Below, in pieces: positions 17,904 to 26,949 of a stretch of 64,000 nt of DNA. Source of the stretch: Blastocatellia bacterium AA13 (lineage in GTDB: Bacteria; Acidobacteriota; Blastocatellia; UBA7656); contig QHVH01000032.1 in assembly GCA_003222245.1 (NCBI GenBank), positions 1 to 64,000 of the forward strand, written 5' to 3'. Position 1 is the first letter of the stretch; every line of letters starts with the position of its first letter. The notes beneath the pieces are model-generated. The model did no database searches. It was not told where the DNA came from and worked only from the letters and a program-made list of their open reading frames with translations. The position numbers were made by a program, and so were the translations under genes.

Positions 17904-18551
17904 ATGACAATGCTGCCGTCACGCTCACAGTTCACCAAAAAAGAATGGCGGATAATTCAGAGCCGCGGGACACCCCTCCAGGCGCAGCGGTTCCTTACGC
18001 ATCTCTTGTACAACAACGAATCCGAGGGTGAAACCTGCCGCTCTTTTCGCGGAGTTGTCGCGAGCGGCAAGGCCCATTGTCTTGAAGCCGCGATAACCGC
18101 GGCCGTCATTCTCGAACAGCACGGGTATCCGCCGCTGGTGGTCAGCATAGAATCCCAGGACAAACTCGATCACGTTTTGTTTCTCTTTCGGCGGAAGGAG
18201 AGATATGGGGCCGTTGCGCGATCCCGCGACTTCGGACTGCATGGACGCCGGCCGGTTTTCCGGAGGGTACGTGACCTGGTCATGAGCTACTTTGATCCTT
18301 ATTGCGACATGACCGGACGCATTACAGGCTATGCGGTAGCCGACCTGAGAGACCTGGGTAACTACGATTGGCGGTTCTCGCGCGAAAACGTCTGGAAGGT
18401 CGAGCGTTATCTCCAGGCAATCGAGCACACGCCCATCAAATCATCCGACGCGCGCTATAGAAAATGGCATCGGCGTTATATCGAATTTCGCAAGCTCAAT
18501 CCGGCAGGCCCGGTCGATATTTACCCTAAACGAGACTGCTGGATGTTCTGA
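17904..18551 (+). CDS. Uncharacterised protein with a transglutaminase-like Cys/His pattern
   Basis: The 215-residue cytoplasmic protein shows GKAHCLEAAITAA (Cys near 59) followed 30 or so residues later by LDHVLFLF (His near 89) and SRDFGLHGRR. A Cys on a helix start and a later His with Asp neighbours recall transglutaminase/papain-like folds. A conserved VRDLVMSYFDPYCDMTGRI block follows. From memory, similar proteins occur in many soil bacteria without known function. There are two candidate starts (17904 and 17910). It is the only plus-strand gene between 16200 and 30985, and its start region faces the yajQ start. Confidence 0.82.
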   Translation: MTMLPSRSQFTKKEWRIIQSRGTPLQAQRFLTHLLYNNESEGETCRSFRGVVASGKAHCLEAAITAAVILEQHGYPPLVVSIESQDKLDHVLFLFRRKERYGAVARSRDFGLHGRRPVFRRVRDLVMSYFDPYCDMTGRITGYAVADLRDLGNYDWRFSRENVWKVERYLQAIEHTPIKSSDARYRKWHRRYIEFRKLNPAGPVDIYPKRDCWMF

Positions 18552-18553
18552 TG

Positions 18554-19522
18554 CTATTTGCCGGCCCTCGTAACCAGCACCAGCGCCTGAACCGCATTAA
18601 ACAAAAGGTGAATGGCTACGCAGGGTTTTATCGATTTAGTTGCCGCTCGGATTAGAGTAAGGATGAAGCTGAGAACGAGCAGGCTTGCGAGACCCGCCCA
18701 CGCGCGAAAGTATTGAGGCACGTGAACACCCCAGAAGAGAAGCGTCACCACGATGATCGATGCGGGCGCCCCGACTCGTTTTCGCAGAGCTCCAAAAAGA
18801 ACGCCACGATAGACAAATTCCTCGACGAAAGGCGCGCTAAATACGGCGAGCGCCGCCAGGGCGTAACGGACCTGAGCGGAAGAGTTGATGATCTGTTCGA
18901 AGGTGGTATCGTTGGAATTGGGTAAGATTTTATCCAGTATGACGGCTATCGCGAAAACTCCGATGCATACGCTCGGAACCAGAGCGGCCTTTATAAGCAG
19001 CGGCGGGCCTTGCCATTCCCAGCCTAGAGCGTCGAGGAATGGCCGCTTATTAAAGCCGGTCACGACCAGCCAACACACGGCCAGCGTCAGTAGGTGCGCC
19101 GGATAAGTCGCCGCTACCTGGCCCAGGATGTAAGGAGGCGAAAGCAGAAGCTTCTGCATTCCATCGGCGGTAAGCGGCAGTCCTTCGCCTGACGCGCTTC
19201 GCAGTCCCAACATGATTCCAACGACTAGAATCGGCAATACGAAGATCGCCGCGACGCTAAAGAGCCATACACCAATAGCGCCGGGAACGCTCCACGGCGG
19301 CGAATCGGGATCTGGAAGGCCGTCGCCGGAATCACCTTCCGCGGCCGCGTACTCGAGCGGCTCAGCTTGGACTATTTCGTCGGGCGGCAGCAACTCCGTT
19401 TTGGTCGGCTCCAGTTGAACGGCTTCACCTGATTGAGAACTTTCGAAGTTGCATACGCTGCAGTAGGGAGTTGCGTCCATCGTCAACGGACTTCCGCATT
19501 TGTCACAGAATTTATTAGTCAT
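18554..19522 (-). CDS. CPBP-family intramembrane metalloprotease with N-terminal zinc ribbon
   Basis: The 322-residue protein begins with a zinc ribbon (CDKC and CSVC, residues 6-24), then an acidic linker to about residue 75, then about eight membrane segments. The CPBP (Abi/Rce1) signature is present: VEEFVYRG with adjacent glutamates, FWGVHVPQ and IHLLFN, which supply the catalytic Glu and His residues. Members cleave substrates within the membrane or serve in self-immunity to bacteriocins. The zinc ribbon suggests a partner-binding tail. Its stop lies 2 bp from the end of the convergent gene at 18551. Confidence 0.9.
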   Translation of the reverse strand: MTNKFCDKCGSPLTMDATPYCSVCNFESSQSGEAVQLEPTKTELLPPDEIVQAEPLEYAAAEGDSGDGLPDPDSPPWSVPGAIGVWLFSVAAIFVLPILVVGIMLGLRSASGEGLPLTADGMQKLLLSPPYILGQVAATYPAHLLTLAVCWLVVTGFNKRPFLDALGWEWQGPPLLIKAALVPSVCIGVFAIAVILDKILPNSNDTTFEQIINSSAQVRYALAALAVFSAPFVEEFVYRGVLFGALRKRVGAPASIIVVTLLFWGVHVPQYFRAWAGLASLLVLSFILTLIRAATKSIKPCVAIHLLFNAVQALVLVTRAGK

Positions 19523-19543
19523 TCTTGCTTTCTTCCACCCGAT

Positions 19544-20326
19544 TCAGGCAGACGTGATGGCCCTCGTCTCAGGGGCCGCGCCGGCCGGCCGCATCGCTCC
19601 GCCTTCGAGATTTGATTCGATGGCGCTTCGAGTCTGGCGCATAAGGTCTTCGAGCCTCTTTTCGCTGAAAGCCGAAGTGTCGATAGGTTTACCGATAATG
19701 ACCTCGACTCGACCGGGTCTCGGCGCCAACGAGCCTTTTGGTAATAACTTGCTTGTGCCGCGAATCGCGACCGGTACTATCGGAACGCCCGCTCTCAAAG
19801 CAATTTTGAAGGCGCCCGACTTAAATTCCTGCAGCTTGCCGTCAGAGGAGCGTGTTCCTTCAGGAAAGACCGCCAATGATTTTCCGGCGCGCACTCCCTC
19901 GATCACCAATCGTATGCTGAGCGCTGTCTTCCTGGGATTGCTTCGATCCACGGGAAAATTGCCGGCAGTCTTGAGATGCCACCCCATGAACGGCACGCGG
20001 AACAGACCTTTTTTAGCCATTATTCGAAACTGATACGGCAAACAAGCGAATAGGGCCGGTGTATCGATCAGACTCGAATGATTCGCCATATAAACATATG
20101 GGCGGTCCGGCAGGATGTTTTCGGTCCCGCTTATATGAATTCTCGCGAAGATACTCCAGGCGACAAGTCTGCACCACCATTGAGCGCACCAATGCTGCAT
20201 GGCCCCTGTGCGATCGAAAGGCCACAGGATCAGCGATATCGTCGCCATTACGACCGTATGGGTGTACCAGAGAAGGTTGGCGAATGGCGCCCAGAGATAT
20301 ATGAGGAATCGCTTGAAGTGATTCAA
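19544..20326 (-). CDS. 1-acyl-sn-glycerol-3-phosphate acyltransferase (PlsC family)
   Basis: The 260-residue protein has an N-terminal membrane segment, the acyltransferase motif NHSSLIDTPAL (HX4D) near residue 77, FPEGTRSSDG near 135 and a later VPVAIRG block. It transfers an acyl chain to lysophosphatidic acid in phospholipid synthesis at the inner membrane. It sits 12 bp after dapD on the same strand, so it may be co-transcribed with the lysine operon. A second PlsC-like gene lies at 30985. Confidence 0.92.
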   Translation of the reverse strand: MNHFKRFLIYLWAPFANLLWYTHTVVMATISLILWPFDRTGAMQHWCAQWWCRLVAWSIFARIHISGTENILPDRPYVYMANHSSLIDTPALFACLPYQFRIMAKKGLFRVPFMGWHLKTAGNFPVDRSNPRKTALSIRLVIEGVRAGKSLAVFPEGTRSSDGKLQEFKSGAFKIALRAGVPIVPVAIRGTSKLLPKGSLAPRPGRVEVIIGKPIDTSAFSEKRLEDLMRQTRSAIESNLEGGAMRPAGAAPETRAITSA

Positions 20327-20338
20327 TGCCTTAGAACG

Positions 20339-21166
20339 TTATCTCAGAATCTCTTCCAACTGCACTGAAGCATCGGTCTTCTCATCGCGGTACTTTACGA
20401 TGATCGGCGTGTATACAGACAAACCCAGTTCGGCGCCCTTGCCGGAGGTTATGTTGCGCGATCCGGGCACTACGACCGCCCCCGCCGGAATCGTCAAAGG
20501 GCGGTAGGCCTCTTTGCGATAGATCTCGTCTCGAACGAGATCGTAGACCGGAGTGCCTCCGGTCAGAATGGTTCCCGCCGCCAGCACCGCACGCTCGCCC
20601 ACTATCGTTCCTTCGTATACACCGCAATTACCTCCGATGAGTACATCATCCTCGATGATAACCGGCATAGCTCCGACCGGTTCGAGCACGCCGCCGATCT
20701 GAGCGGCAGCGGATATGTGAACGCGTTTGCCGATCTGCGCGCAGGATCCAACCAGCGCATGCGAGTCGATCATCGTGTTGTCGTCGACATAGGCGCCCGC
20801 GTTTACAAACATCGGAGGCATGCAGGTCACCCCTCGGCCGATGTAGCAGCCGTCGCGAATCGATGAGCCGCCTGGTACGATTCGCACGCCATCTTCAATC
20901 GAGATGCCTTTCAACGGAAAGGTGTGCTTGTCAAAAAACGGGGTGTAGCCCGCGGAGAGATTCTCAATATGACCGAGCTTGAATCCCAACAGAATCCCGT
21001 GCTTGACCCAGTGATTGACTCGCCACCGGCCGTCGATCTTTTCGGCGGCTCGGGCTACGCCGCTATTAAGCTGCCTCTTGAATTCGGCGAATAGTTCGTA
21101 GTGCTCGTCGCCGAACTTATCCGGAGGATGCTCCGCCAGTTTTTGAATCTTTTCTTGGAGTGTCAT
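20339..21166 (-). CDS. dapD: Tetrahydrodipicolinate N-succinyltransferase
   Basis: The 275-residue protein has an N-terminal helical domain (LQEKIQKLAEHPP) and a left-handed beta-helix of hexapeptide repeats (IRDGCYIGRGVTCMPPMFVN, VLIGGNCGVYEG). A C-terminal strand follows. DapD transfers succinate from succinyl-CoA to tetrahydrodipicolinate, committing the cell to the succinylase branch of DAP/lysine synthesis. The start is 3 bp after the dapA stop, so the two genes are almost certainly co-translated in the minus-strand operon. Confidence 0.96.
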   Translation of the reverse strand: MTLQEKIQKLAEHPPDKFGDEHYELFAEFKRQLNSGVARAAEKIDGRWRVNHWVKHGILLGFKLGHIENLSAGYTPFFDKHTFPLKGISIEDGVRIVPGGSSIRDGCYIGRGVTCMPPMFVNAGAYVDDNTMIDSHALVGSCAQIGKRVHISAAAQIGGVLEPVGAMPVIIEDDVLIGGNCGVYEGTIVGERAVLAAGTILTGGTPVYDLVRDEIYRKEAYRPLTIPAGAVVVPGSRNITSGKGAELGLSVYTPIIVKYRDEKTDASVQLEEILR

Positions 21167-21169
21167 GGC

Positions 21170-22087
21170 TCAAACGTGATCGGCGGAGCTCTTTCCCTGG
21201 AGCAATCCGAGTTCGCTTAGAATCGTGCGAAGCTTGTCTTTTGTTTCCGGCCTGACCGGAACGATTGGAAGCCGATACGATTCCGTGATCTTGCCCATCA
21301 TCGCCAGAGCCGCCTTAACGGGTCCCGGGCTTGTTTCGATGAAGTTCACCTTCATCAGCGGCATCAACGCGCGATTCAATCTACGGGCTTCATCCCAGTT
21401 GTTTTCAAGACACGCCCGGGTAAGCGCGGTCATCTGCCGGGGCGCTTCGTTTGAAGCAACCGAAATCAACCCAACGCCGCCAAGCGATACCAGAGGCAGT
21501 GTGATTGAATCGTCGCCGGAGAATACCCTGAACGATTGCGGCACACGCGTGATGATCTCCGCGATCTGCGATATGTCGCCCGATGCTTCCTTGACCCCAA
21601 TAATGTTCTGTATACCGGAGAGCCGCACGACTGTATCGGGCAGCATATTCACGTTGGTTCTGGGAGGCACGTTGTACAAGATGATGGGGAGGCGGGTCGC
21701 TTCCGCTATGGCTTTGAAATGTTGAAAGAGTCCTTCTTGAATCGGCTTGTTGTAATATGGAGTCACGGAGAGCAAGCCCTCGACGCCGATCGCTTCGAAC
21801 GTACGAGCGAGCTTGATGACATTTGTCGTGTTGTTTCCGCCGGCGCCCGCGACAACCGGAACCCTGCCTCGCGCTGCCTTATGTACTTCTTCTACGACGT
21901 GAACCTGCTCGTCGAAGCTCAGCGTTACGCTTTCGCCGGTCGTTCCGCACGGCACCAGGAAATCGATGCCTTCCGAGATTTGAAACTCGACGAAATCGCG
22001 AAGCGCGCCATCGTCAATTGAACCATCTTCGTTGAACGGCGTTACCAGAGCGGTGCCGCACCCTCGCAAATTTGAAAGCTCAGCCAT
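21170..22087 (-). CDS. dapA: 4-hydroxy-tetrahydrodipicolinate synthase
   Basis: The 305-residue TIM-barrel protein has GTTGESVTL (48-56), the catalytic Tyr138 (LYNVPPRT) and the Schiff-base Lys166 (GVKEASGD). It condenses pyruvate with aspartate semialdehyde, the first lysine-specific step. It lies 17 bp downstream of dapB. The residues of the usual lysine-feedback site cannot be judged here. Confidence 0.97.
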   Translation of the reverse strand: MAELSNLRGCGTALVTPFNEDGSIDDGALRDFVEFQISEGIDFLVPCGTTGESVTLSFDEQVHVVEEVHKAARGRVPVVAGAGGNNTTNVIKLARTFEAIGVEGLLSVTPYYNKPIQEGLFQHFKAIAEATRLPIILYNVPPRTNVNMLPDTVVRLSGIQNIIGVKEASGDISQIAEIITRVPQSFRVFSGDDSITLPLVSLGGVGLISVASNEAPRQMTALTRACLENNWDEARRLNRALMPLMKVNFIETSPGPVKAALAMMGKITESYRLPIVPVRPETKDKLRTILSELGLLQGKSSADHV

Positions 22088-22104
22088 CGCGTCCTCCGAT
22101 CCAG

Positions 22105-22782
22105 TTATTTTTCTATTTCATCGATGATCGAGGAAAACTCGTGAAACCCTTGCTTGTTTCGTATCCACTGAGCTGCCAGCAGAGCGCCCTCCGCAAAGCC
22201 TTCGCGATTCCTGGCAGTATGCGAAATCGTCAGCGAATCTACTTCGGAATCGAATCCAAGCGTGTGCGAACCCGGCATGTAGCCCGCGCGCGTGCTTGCT
22301 GTAGGAGTGGCGCGCCCATAGGCGTCGTCTACAATTCGCTTCAGAAAAAAGGCGGTGCCGGAAGGAGCGTCTTTTTTGAATTTGTGGTGAGCTTCTTCGA
22401 TAAACGGATCGTAGGAAGAGAACCGTCTGAACAGCTCGGCGCTATAGCAAGCGATCTTGAACATCAGATTGACGCCTACGCTGAAGTTCGAGCCGTAAAC
22501 AAGGCCGATACCGCCCTCTTCGACTATCCGCTTTGCCTCGTCCAGTCGTTCATACCAACCTGTCGTGCCGACTACGATTGGGCGGCCTTCGCCGGCGGCC
22601 AGCGCAATATTCGAGAGCACGGCATCCGGCTGTGAGAAATCCACGCATACATCGGCATCCGGGAGGCTGCCGCGCGAGCCGGCAAACGGATCGATCACGC
22701 ATACTACGTCGATTGATGATCGCGCCGCCGCCTGTTCGACCATGCGGCCCATCTTTCCATAACCGAGCAAGGCGATTTTCAT
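22105..22782 (-). CDS. dapB: 4-hydroxy-tetrahydrodipicolinate reductase (short form)
   Basis: The 225-residue protein carries the nucleotide-binding start MKIALLGYGKMGR and the catalytic block AHHKFKKDAPSGTA (His132/His133, Lys136). It reduces the DapA product with NAD(P)H. It is about 45 residues shorter than the E. coli enzyme, mainly in the loops of the N-terminal domain (GYGKMGR in place of the longer GAxGRMG segment). Such short DapBs occur in several phyla. It is preceded by the secreted-protein gene with a 9-bp gap. Confidence 0.95.
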   Translation of the reverse strand: MKIALLGYGKMGRMVEQAAARSSIDVVCVIDPFAGSRGSLPDADVCVDFSQPDAVLSNIALAAGEGRPIVVGTTGWYERLDEAKRIVEEGGIGLVYGSNFSVGVNLMFKIACYSAELFRRFSSYDPFIEEAHHKFKKDAPSGTAFFLKRIVDDAYGRATPTASTRAGYMPGSHTLGFDSEVDSLTISHTARNREGFAEGALLAAQWIRNKQGFHEFSSIIDEIEK

Positions 22783-22791
22783 CGAGGGCTC

Positions 22792-23316
22792 TCAGAAAAC
22801 GCACGTGGTGTTGACGGCAAGCCTTCGCACTTCCGAGCGCGACGGCTGATAAATGATCACATCCACCATATCGCTTCCGCGAACGAAGCGATACGCGAGA
22901 CCTCCTTCGGTTACAAAGTAGTAGAAGGTCTTGTCCATGTCTTCAGCGCATCGTTTGAAATCAGGGGTCAGCTTCAAATCCTGGCGAGCCAGGCCCGAGG
23001 TAGGCTTGAAATATACGGTGAAAACTCTCCCGGTCATCGACTTCGGCGCCCTGAACATATCGGCGAGACTGGCCGAGAGATAGGAAAAAGTAACCTCTCC
23101 TCCGTCCACCGGAAACGGGCCCGTGAGGTCATGATCGCCCGGATCGCCGTCAAGGCCCAGTACTCGAGCTACATCCGCGGCCGTGGAGCGGAGCGGCACG
23201 ATTCCGCGCCAGGAATTCCCCGCTACGGGCTTGTTCGGATCAGCCGGAACGAGCGCCGCGCCAAAGAAAAATAAGAGAGCGAGGGGAGCCAGAGCAGTTA
23301 GAAATCGCATTTTCAT
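22792..23316 (-). CDS. Exported protein of unknown function inside the lysine operon
   Basis: Taking ATG 23316 gives 174 residues; ATG 23310 or an upstream in-frame start (23337, or TTG 23361) is also possible because no clear ribosome-binding site is seen. A signal peptide (FLTALAPLALLFFFGAAL) leads into NSWRGIVPLRSTAADVARVLG, a motif I recall from many small secreted acidobacterial proteins, followed by beta-rich sequence with one Cys at position -3 from the end. It lies between lysC and dapB on the same strand with small gaps, so it is probably co-expressed, though nothing in it suggests lysine synthesis. Confidence 0.75.
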   Translation of the reverse strand: MKMRFLTALAPLALLFFFGAALVPADPNKPVAGNSWRGIVPLRSTAADVARVLGLDGDPGDHDLTGPFPVDGGEVTFSYLSASLADMFRAPKSMTGRVFTVYFKPTSGLARQDLKLTPDFKRCAEDMDKTFYYFVTEGGLAYRFVRGSDMVDVIIYQPSRSEVRRLAVNTTCVF

Positions 23317-23394
23317 GATCAATGAGAGAGTAATCATACGCGAGCCGATCAAACGAGCCAACCGATTCTCAGAAAACTACCGAACAAATCAATC

Positions 23395-24780
23395 TCATGA
23401 CTCGGCCCGATCGAAGAATTCCGCATGCAGGAGAGCAATCACGCGCTCAACATCAGCCTGATCGATCACGATGCTCGTAGCCGTCGAGGAGCTTTCGCGC
23501 AATATTAGGCCGACCTCGATTTCCTTTATCGCTGTGAACACCCGAGCCGCAATATCGATTCGGCCGTTCGATCCTTCGCCGACGAGCGTGACAATTGCCC
23601 TCCGACGCTCGGTTTCGATGCGGCCGATTCGCGCGAGTTCTTCCATGAGCGCCGTGCTCGCGGCTTCCAGATATTTAGCCTCAATAGCGAGAAGGGCTCT
23701 CATTCCTGAGACAATGGTTATGAGCGGCGAGACCTCTCGTCGTTCGAGCAATGCAGTCAGCTCGCGTAGTTTGGACGCCTCTAAAAGTGACGCCGTTCCA
23801 GCTTGATCGTCAAAGAATATGTTCAGCAACGTGACGGGTCGGATGTAGGTGATCGACTTGAACGGAGTGATTGCCTCGGCGCCTTTAATTCCAACCGCCG
23901 TCCCCGCTTCGGCGGGTTTTCTGGAATTTAGGATATGGACCGGGATGTTGGCGGCGGCGGCTGGATGAATTGCCTTGTAATGTAGAACCTTGGCTCCGAG
24001 TCTGGTCAGCTCGGCCGCTTCGGCGTAGCTGCAACGCGGCACGGTTCGCGCGCCCGCAAAAATTGCCGGATCGGTGGTCATCAGACCCGAAACATTCTTC
24101 CAGATTTCAACATCCTCAGCGTCGAGGGCGGCCCCGATTATGGTCGCGCTGTAATCGGATCCTTCGAATCCGAGAGTCGTAGTCGCTCCACCGCGAGTGG
24201 CGCCGATAAAGCCCTGCGTTACAGGTAAGAGCCCTTCGTCGAGCAGCGGGCGAACGCGGGTCGAGAGCAGCCCTTTTGTATCTTCGAACAGCGGAGAAGC
24301 AGCGCCGAATTTATCGTTGGTGATCATGAACCGGCGGGCATCGATCTGCGATGCGGGAAGGCCTCGGTCGACCATTGCGCCGGACACGATGATCGAGGAA
24401 AGGATCTCGCCGTAGGAAAGGATTCTATCCAGGCCGCGGGGCGGCACCGTGCCGAGAATCACGAGCCCTTCGAGCAGCTTTTCGAGCTCACGAAAGTTGT
24501 GGTTGATGGCCTTGGAAACGGCTGCCAGCGCCGATCCTTTGAGGAGCTTCGCAACTTCATCCTGATGACGCCGTTCAAGCGCCGAGACTGCCCGGAGTGC
24601 GGATTTGCTGTTTTGCGCGGCTGAGCCTTCCGCGGCATCAAGCAGCCCCTGAGTGGTCTTGCCGATGGCGGAGACCACTACGACGGGACGGCGTTCCAGT
24701 CTACCGCGGATTATCTCGATGACTCGCTCGATTGCTTCGGCATCCTGGAGCGAAGCTCCGCCGAATTTCATGACGATCAT
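23395..24780 (-). CDS. lysC: Aspartate kinase
   Basis: The 461-residue protein starts MIVMKFGGASL, the ATP-binding motif of aspartokinases. The substrate and nucleotide regions include GFEGSDYSATI and WKNVSGLMTTDP. Two ACT domains follow (about 320-460: ITIVSGMRALLAIEAKYLEAAS, then VTLVGEGSNGRIDIAARVF). The layout matches the LysC-type monofunctional enzyme, normally regulated by lysine through the ACT domains. It makes aspartyl phosphate for Asd, whose gene stops 7 bp upstream. Confidence 0.95.
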   Translation of the reverse strand: MIVMKFGGASLQDAEAIERVIEIIRGRLERRPVVVVSAIGKTTQGLLDAAEGSAAQNSKSALRAVSALERRHQDEVAKLLKGSALAAVSKAINHNFRELEKLLEGLVILGTVPPRGLDRILSYGEILSSIIVSGAMVDRGLPASQIDARRFMITNDKFGAASPLFEDTKGLLSTRVRPLLDEGLLPVTQGFIGATRGGATTTLGFEGSDYSATIIGAALDAEDVEIWKNVSGLMTTDPAIFAGARTVPRCSYAEAAELTRLGAKVLHYKAIHPAAAANIPVHILNSRKPAEAGTAVGIKGAEAITPFKSITYIRPVTLLNIFFDDQAGTASLLEASKLRELTALLERREVSPLITIVSGMRALLAIEAKYLEAASTALMEELARIGRIETERRRAIVTLVGEGSNGRIDIAARVFTAIKEIEVGLILRESSSTATSIVIDQADVERVIALLHAEFFDRAES

Positions 24781-24787
24781 CGCATCC

Positions 24788-25840
24788 TCAGTCGAGATAC
24801 CCGCGCGCCTTCATCAGTTCCGCGTTAAGGATCGCCGCGCCCGCGGCGCCTCGTATGGTGTTGTGAGAGAGGACTACGAATCTGATGTCGAACACGGGGC
24901 AGGTTCTAATACGGCCTACTACCGCGCTCATCGCGGCGCCCGCATCCCTGTCGAAGCGAGGCTGCGGCCTTTCACGCTCGTCGCTCACGATGATAGGCCG
25001 AGCGGGCGCGGATGGCAGCTTGAGCTCCTGCGGCAGCGAGGTAAAGTTCGAGAGGACCTCCGCGATCTCTTGAGGAGACGCCTTCTTCGCAAGCTCTATT
25101 GAGACGCATTCCAGGTGCCCGTCTTCAACAAATACCCGATTCGTGTGTGAAGAAATTCTAATCTCCGCGGGATGAAAGCGGCCTGCTTCCAGCTTCCCGA
25201 GCAGCTTCTGCGGCTCTGTCTCCAGTTTATCTTCTTCGCCGCCGATGTATGGAATGACGTTCCCGAGAAGATCGATGGCGGAGGGTCCGGGATAGCCCGC
25301 GCCGGAAAGCGCCTGCATAGTCGTGACGATGAGTCTCGTCGCGCCGAACGAGCGATGGATTGGAGCAAGCGGCATCACCAGCCCAATGGTCGCGCAATTC
25401 GGATTCGTCACTATCGCGCCTTTCCAGTCGCGCTGTTTTCGCTGCGTTTCGATCATTCCAAGGTGCTCGGGATTGACCTCGGGTATCAACAACGGCACAT
25501 CCTCGTCCATACGATGATTCTTGGAATTGGTCACGACGATATAGCCGGCGCGCGCGAACTGCTCCTCGACCTCACCCGCAACCGATGAATCCAGCCCGGA
25601 GAAAACAACGCGACATTCGAGATTCGGCTCGCATGGTTTTACAAGCTTATCCGCGATTGAGTTCGGGATGGGGCTGTATTGCCGCCAATTGGTTGCTTCT
25701 TTGTATGGCTTGCCCGCCGAACGGTCGGAAGCCGCGACTTCAGTCAGCTCGAACCACGGATGATTCTCTAGCAGCTTTACGAATTTCTGGCCGACCGCGC
25801 CGGTCGCGCCAAGGACTCCTACGGCGATTTTAGCTGGCAT
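24788..25840 (-). CDS. asd: Aspartate-semialdehyde dehydrogenase (archaeal/fungal-type)
   Basis: Starting at ATG 25840, with GGAG about eight bases upstream, the protein has 350 residues. Longer in-frame sequence upstream lies in the neighbouring gene and is not homologous. GATGAVGQKFV (11-21) binds NADP, Cys149 in TNPNCATIG is the catalytic thiol, and SSHTNRV carries the general-base His. The SKNHRMDEDVPLLIPEVN block marks the branch typical of archaea and fungi, also found in some bacteria. It supplies aspartate semialdehyde to DapA. Confidence 0.94.
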   Translation of the reverse strand: MPAKIAVGVLGATGAVGQKFVKLLENHPWFELTEVAASDRSAGKPYKEATNWRQYSPIPNSIADKLVKPCEPNLECRVVFSGLDSSVAGEVEEQFARAGYIVVTNSKNHRMDEDVPLLIPEVNPEHLGMIETQRKQRDWKGAIVTNPNCATIGLVMPLAPIHRSFGATRLIVTTMQALSGAGYPGPSAIDLLGNVIPYIGGEEDKLETEPQKLLGKLEAGRFHPAEIRISSHTNRVFVEDGHLECVSIELAKKASPQEIAEVLSNFTSLPQELKLPSAPARPIIVSDERERPQPRFDRDAGAAMSAVVGRIRTCPVFDIRFVVLSHNTIRGAAGAAILNAELMKARGYLD

Positions 25841-25872
25841 GTCATCTTCTCCATTGCACGAAATGTACGGCC

Positions 25873-26880
25873 TTAAGACTCGGCGCTCAGCATCTCCTTC
25901 AGCCTGACTACCATTTCCGAATAGGCGCCCACGGCATGCGCGAGCTCGAGCTTTGATATTTTCTCGTGAGGAGTGTGCGCGTCCAGGATCGAGCCCGGAC
26001 CGAATAAAAGAGGCTTGCCCCAGTTTGTAAGAAGAGGAATGTCTGTTGTGAACCTGACCACGTCGGTGTCGAATCCGGCTATTTTCTCCATGAATACCGG
26101 CTCGCATTCAAAGATATAGCTTACTTCCGCCCTGCCGGCCGTGATCGTCCGGATGATGTCTTTAATGGAGCGCGTATCGGTTACGATGCGGAACATCAGA
26201 TCGGCTTCCGCGGCCGGAGGGATGACGTTATGAGCGACGCCGCCTCGAATCATGCCGATATTCATGGTTCCTTCGCCGAGCGCTTCGTGGATAGGCAGCG
26301 GAGCGCGCCTGAAATCTTCGAGCACGTCGAGCAGCTTTTCGATAGCCGATTCGCCGATCTCCGGATAAGCCGAATGGGCGGCACGGCCGCTGGTCTTGAC
26401 GGTGACCTTTAGCGATCCCTTGGAGCCCAGCGCGAGCCTGGACTGCGTCGGCTCGCCGTTAATAAGAAAACGGCTTCTATTTGGAATCGTGTTTGCCGCA
26501 CGGGCCCCGGCGCTTCCGGACTCTTCGCCGACCACGAAGAGCAGTCCGAAGTCTTTCACGCCGGCTGCCGCGATTTGTTCGGCGGCTTCGATCATTGCCG
26601 CGATTATGCCTTTCGCGTCGCAGGCGCCGCGGCCATATATGAAGTCTTCGTCTTCGCGAAACTCGACATATGGAGGCACGGTGTCGATATGGCTCGAGAG
26701 CACGACGTCCGGATTGCCCATCCGCGCGTAGACATTTGGGCGGCCGGGTTCAGCGTCCGGCAAATCCACCTCGAAACCCGCGTGGGAAAGATAGTCTCCA
26801 AGGAACTCGGCGACAGCTCTTTCGTCGCCGCTTATGGAGGGGATTGAAATCAACCGCGAAGTTAGCTCAAGTGCGTTCAT
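25873..26880 (-). CDS. M20 family metallopeptidase, probable succinyl-diaminopimelate desuccinylase
   Basis: The 335-residue protein has the M20 dinuclear-zinc ligands: SSHIDTVPP (His), GRGACDAKG (Asp bridging), VGEESGSAG (catalytic Glu pair) and a late GSILDAHTPHEK with the final His. Lid-domain residues include AAHSAYPEIGES. It is shorter than E. coli DapE (375) and could equally be an acetylornithine or acetyl-lysine deacetylase. DapE activity is favoured because dapD requires a desuccinylase and this gene heads the asd-lysC-dapBAD cluster. Confidence 0.9.
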   Translation of the reverse strand: MNALELTSRLISIPSISGDERAVAEFLGDYLSHAGFEVDLPDAEPGRPNVYARMGNPDVVLSSHIDTVPPYVEFREDEDFIYGRGACDAKGIIAAMIEAAEQIAAAGVKDFGLLFVVGEESGSAGARAANTIPNRSRFLINGEPTQSRLALGSKGSLKVTVKTSGRAAHSAYPEIGESAIEKLLDVLEDFRRAPLPIHEALGEGTMNIGMIRGGVAHNVIPPAAEADLMFRIVTDTRSIKDIIRTITAGRAEVSYIFECEPVFMEKIAGFDTDVVRFTTDIPLLTNWGKPLLFGPGSILDAHTPHEKISKLELAHAVGAYSEMVVRLKEMLSAES

Positions 26881-26949
26881 AGAAGTGATCAGCTTTGGTC
26901 GAAGAGTCTTGTCAGAAGTCGGACGGAAGATCAGCGAGCCGATGTGAAG

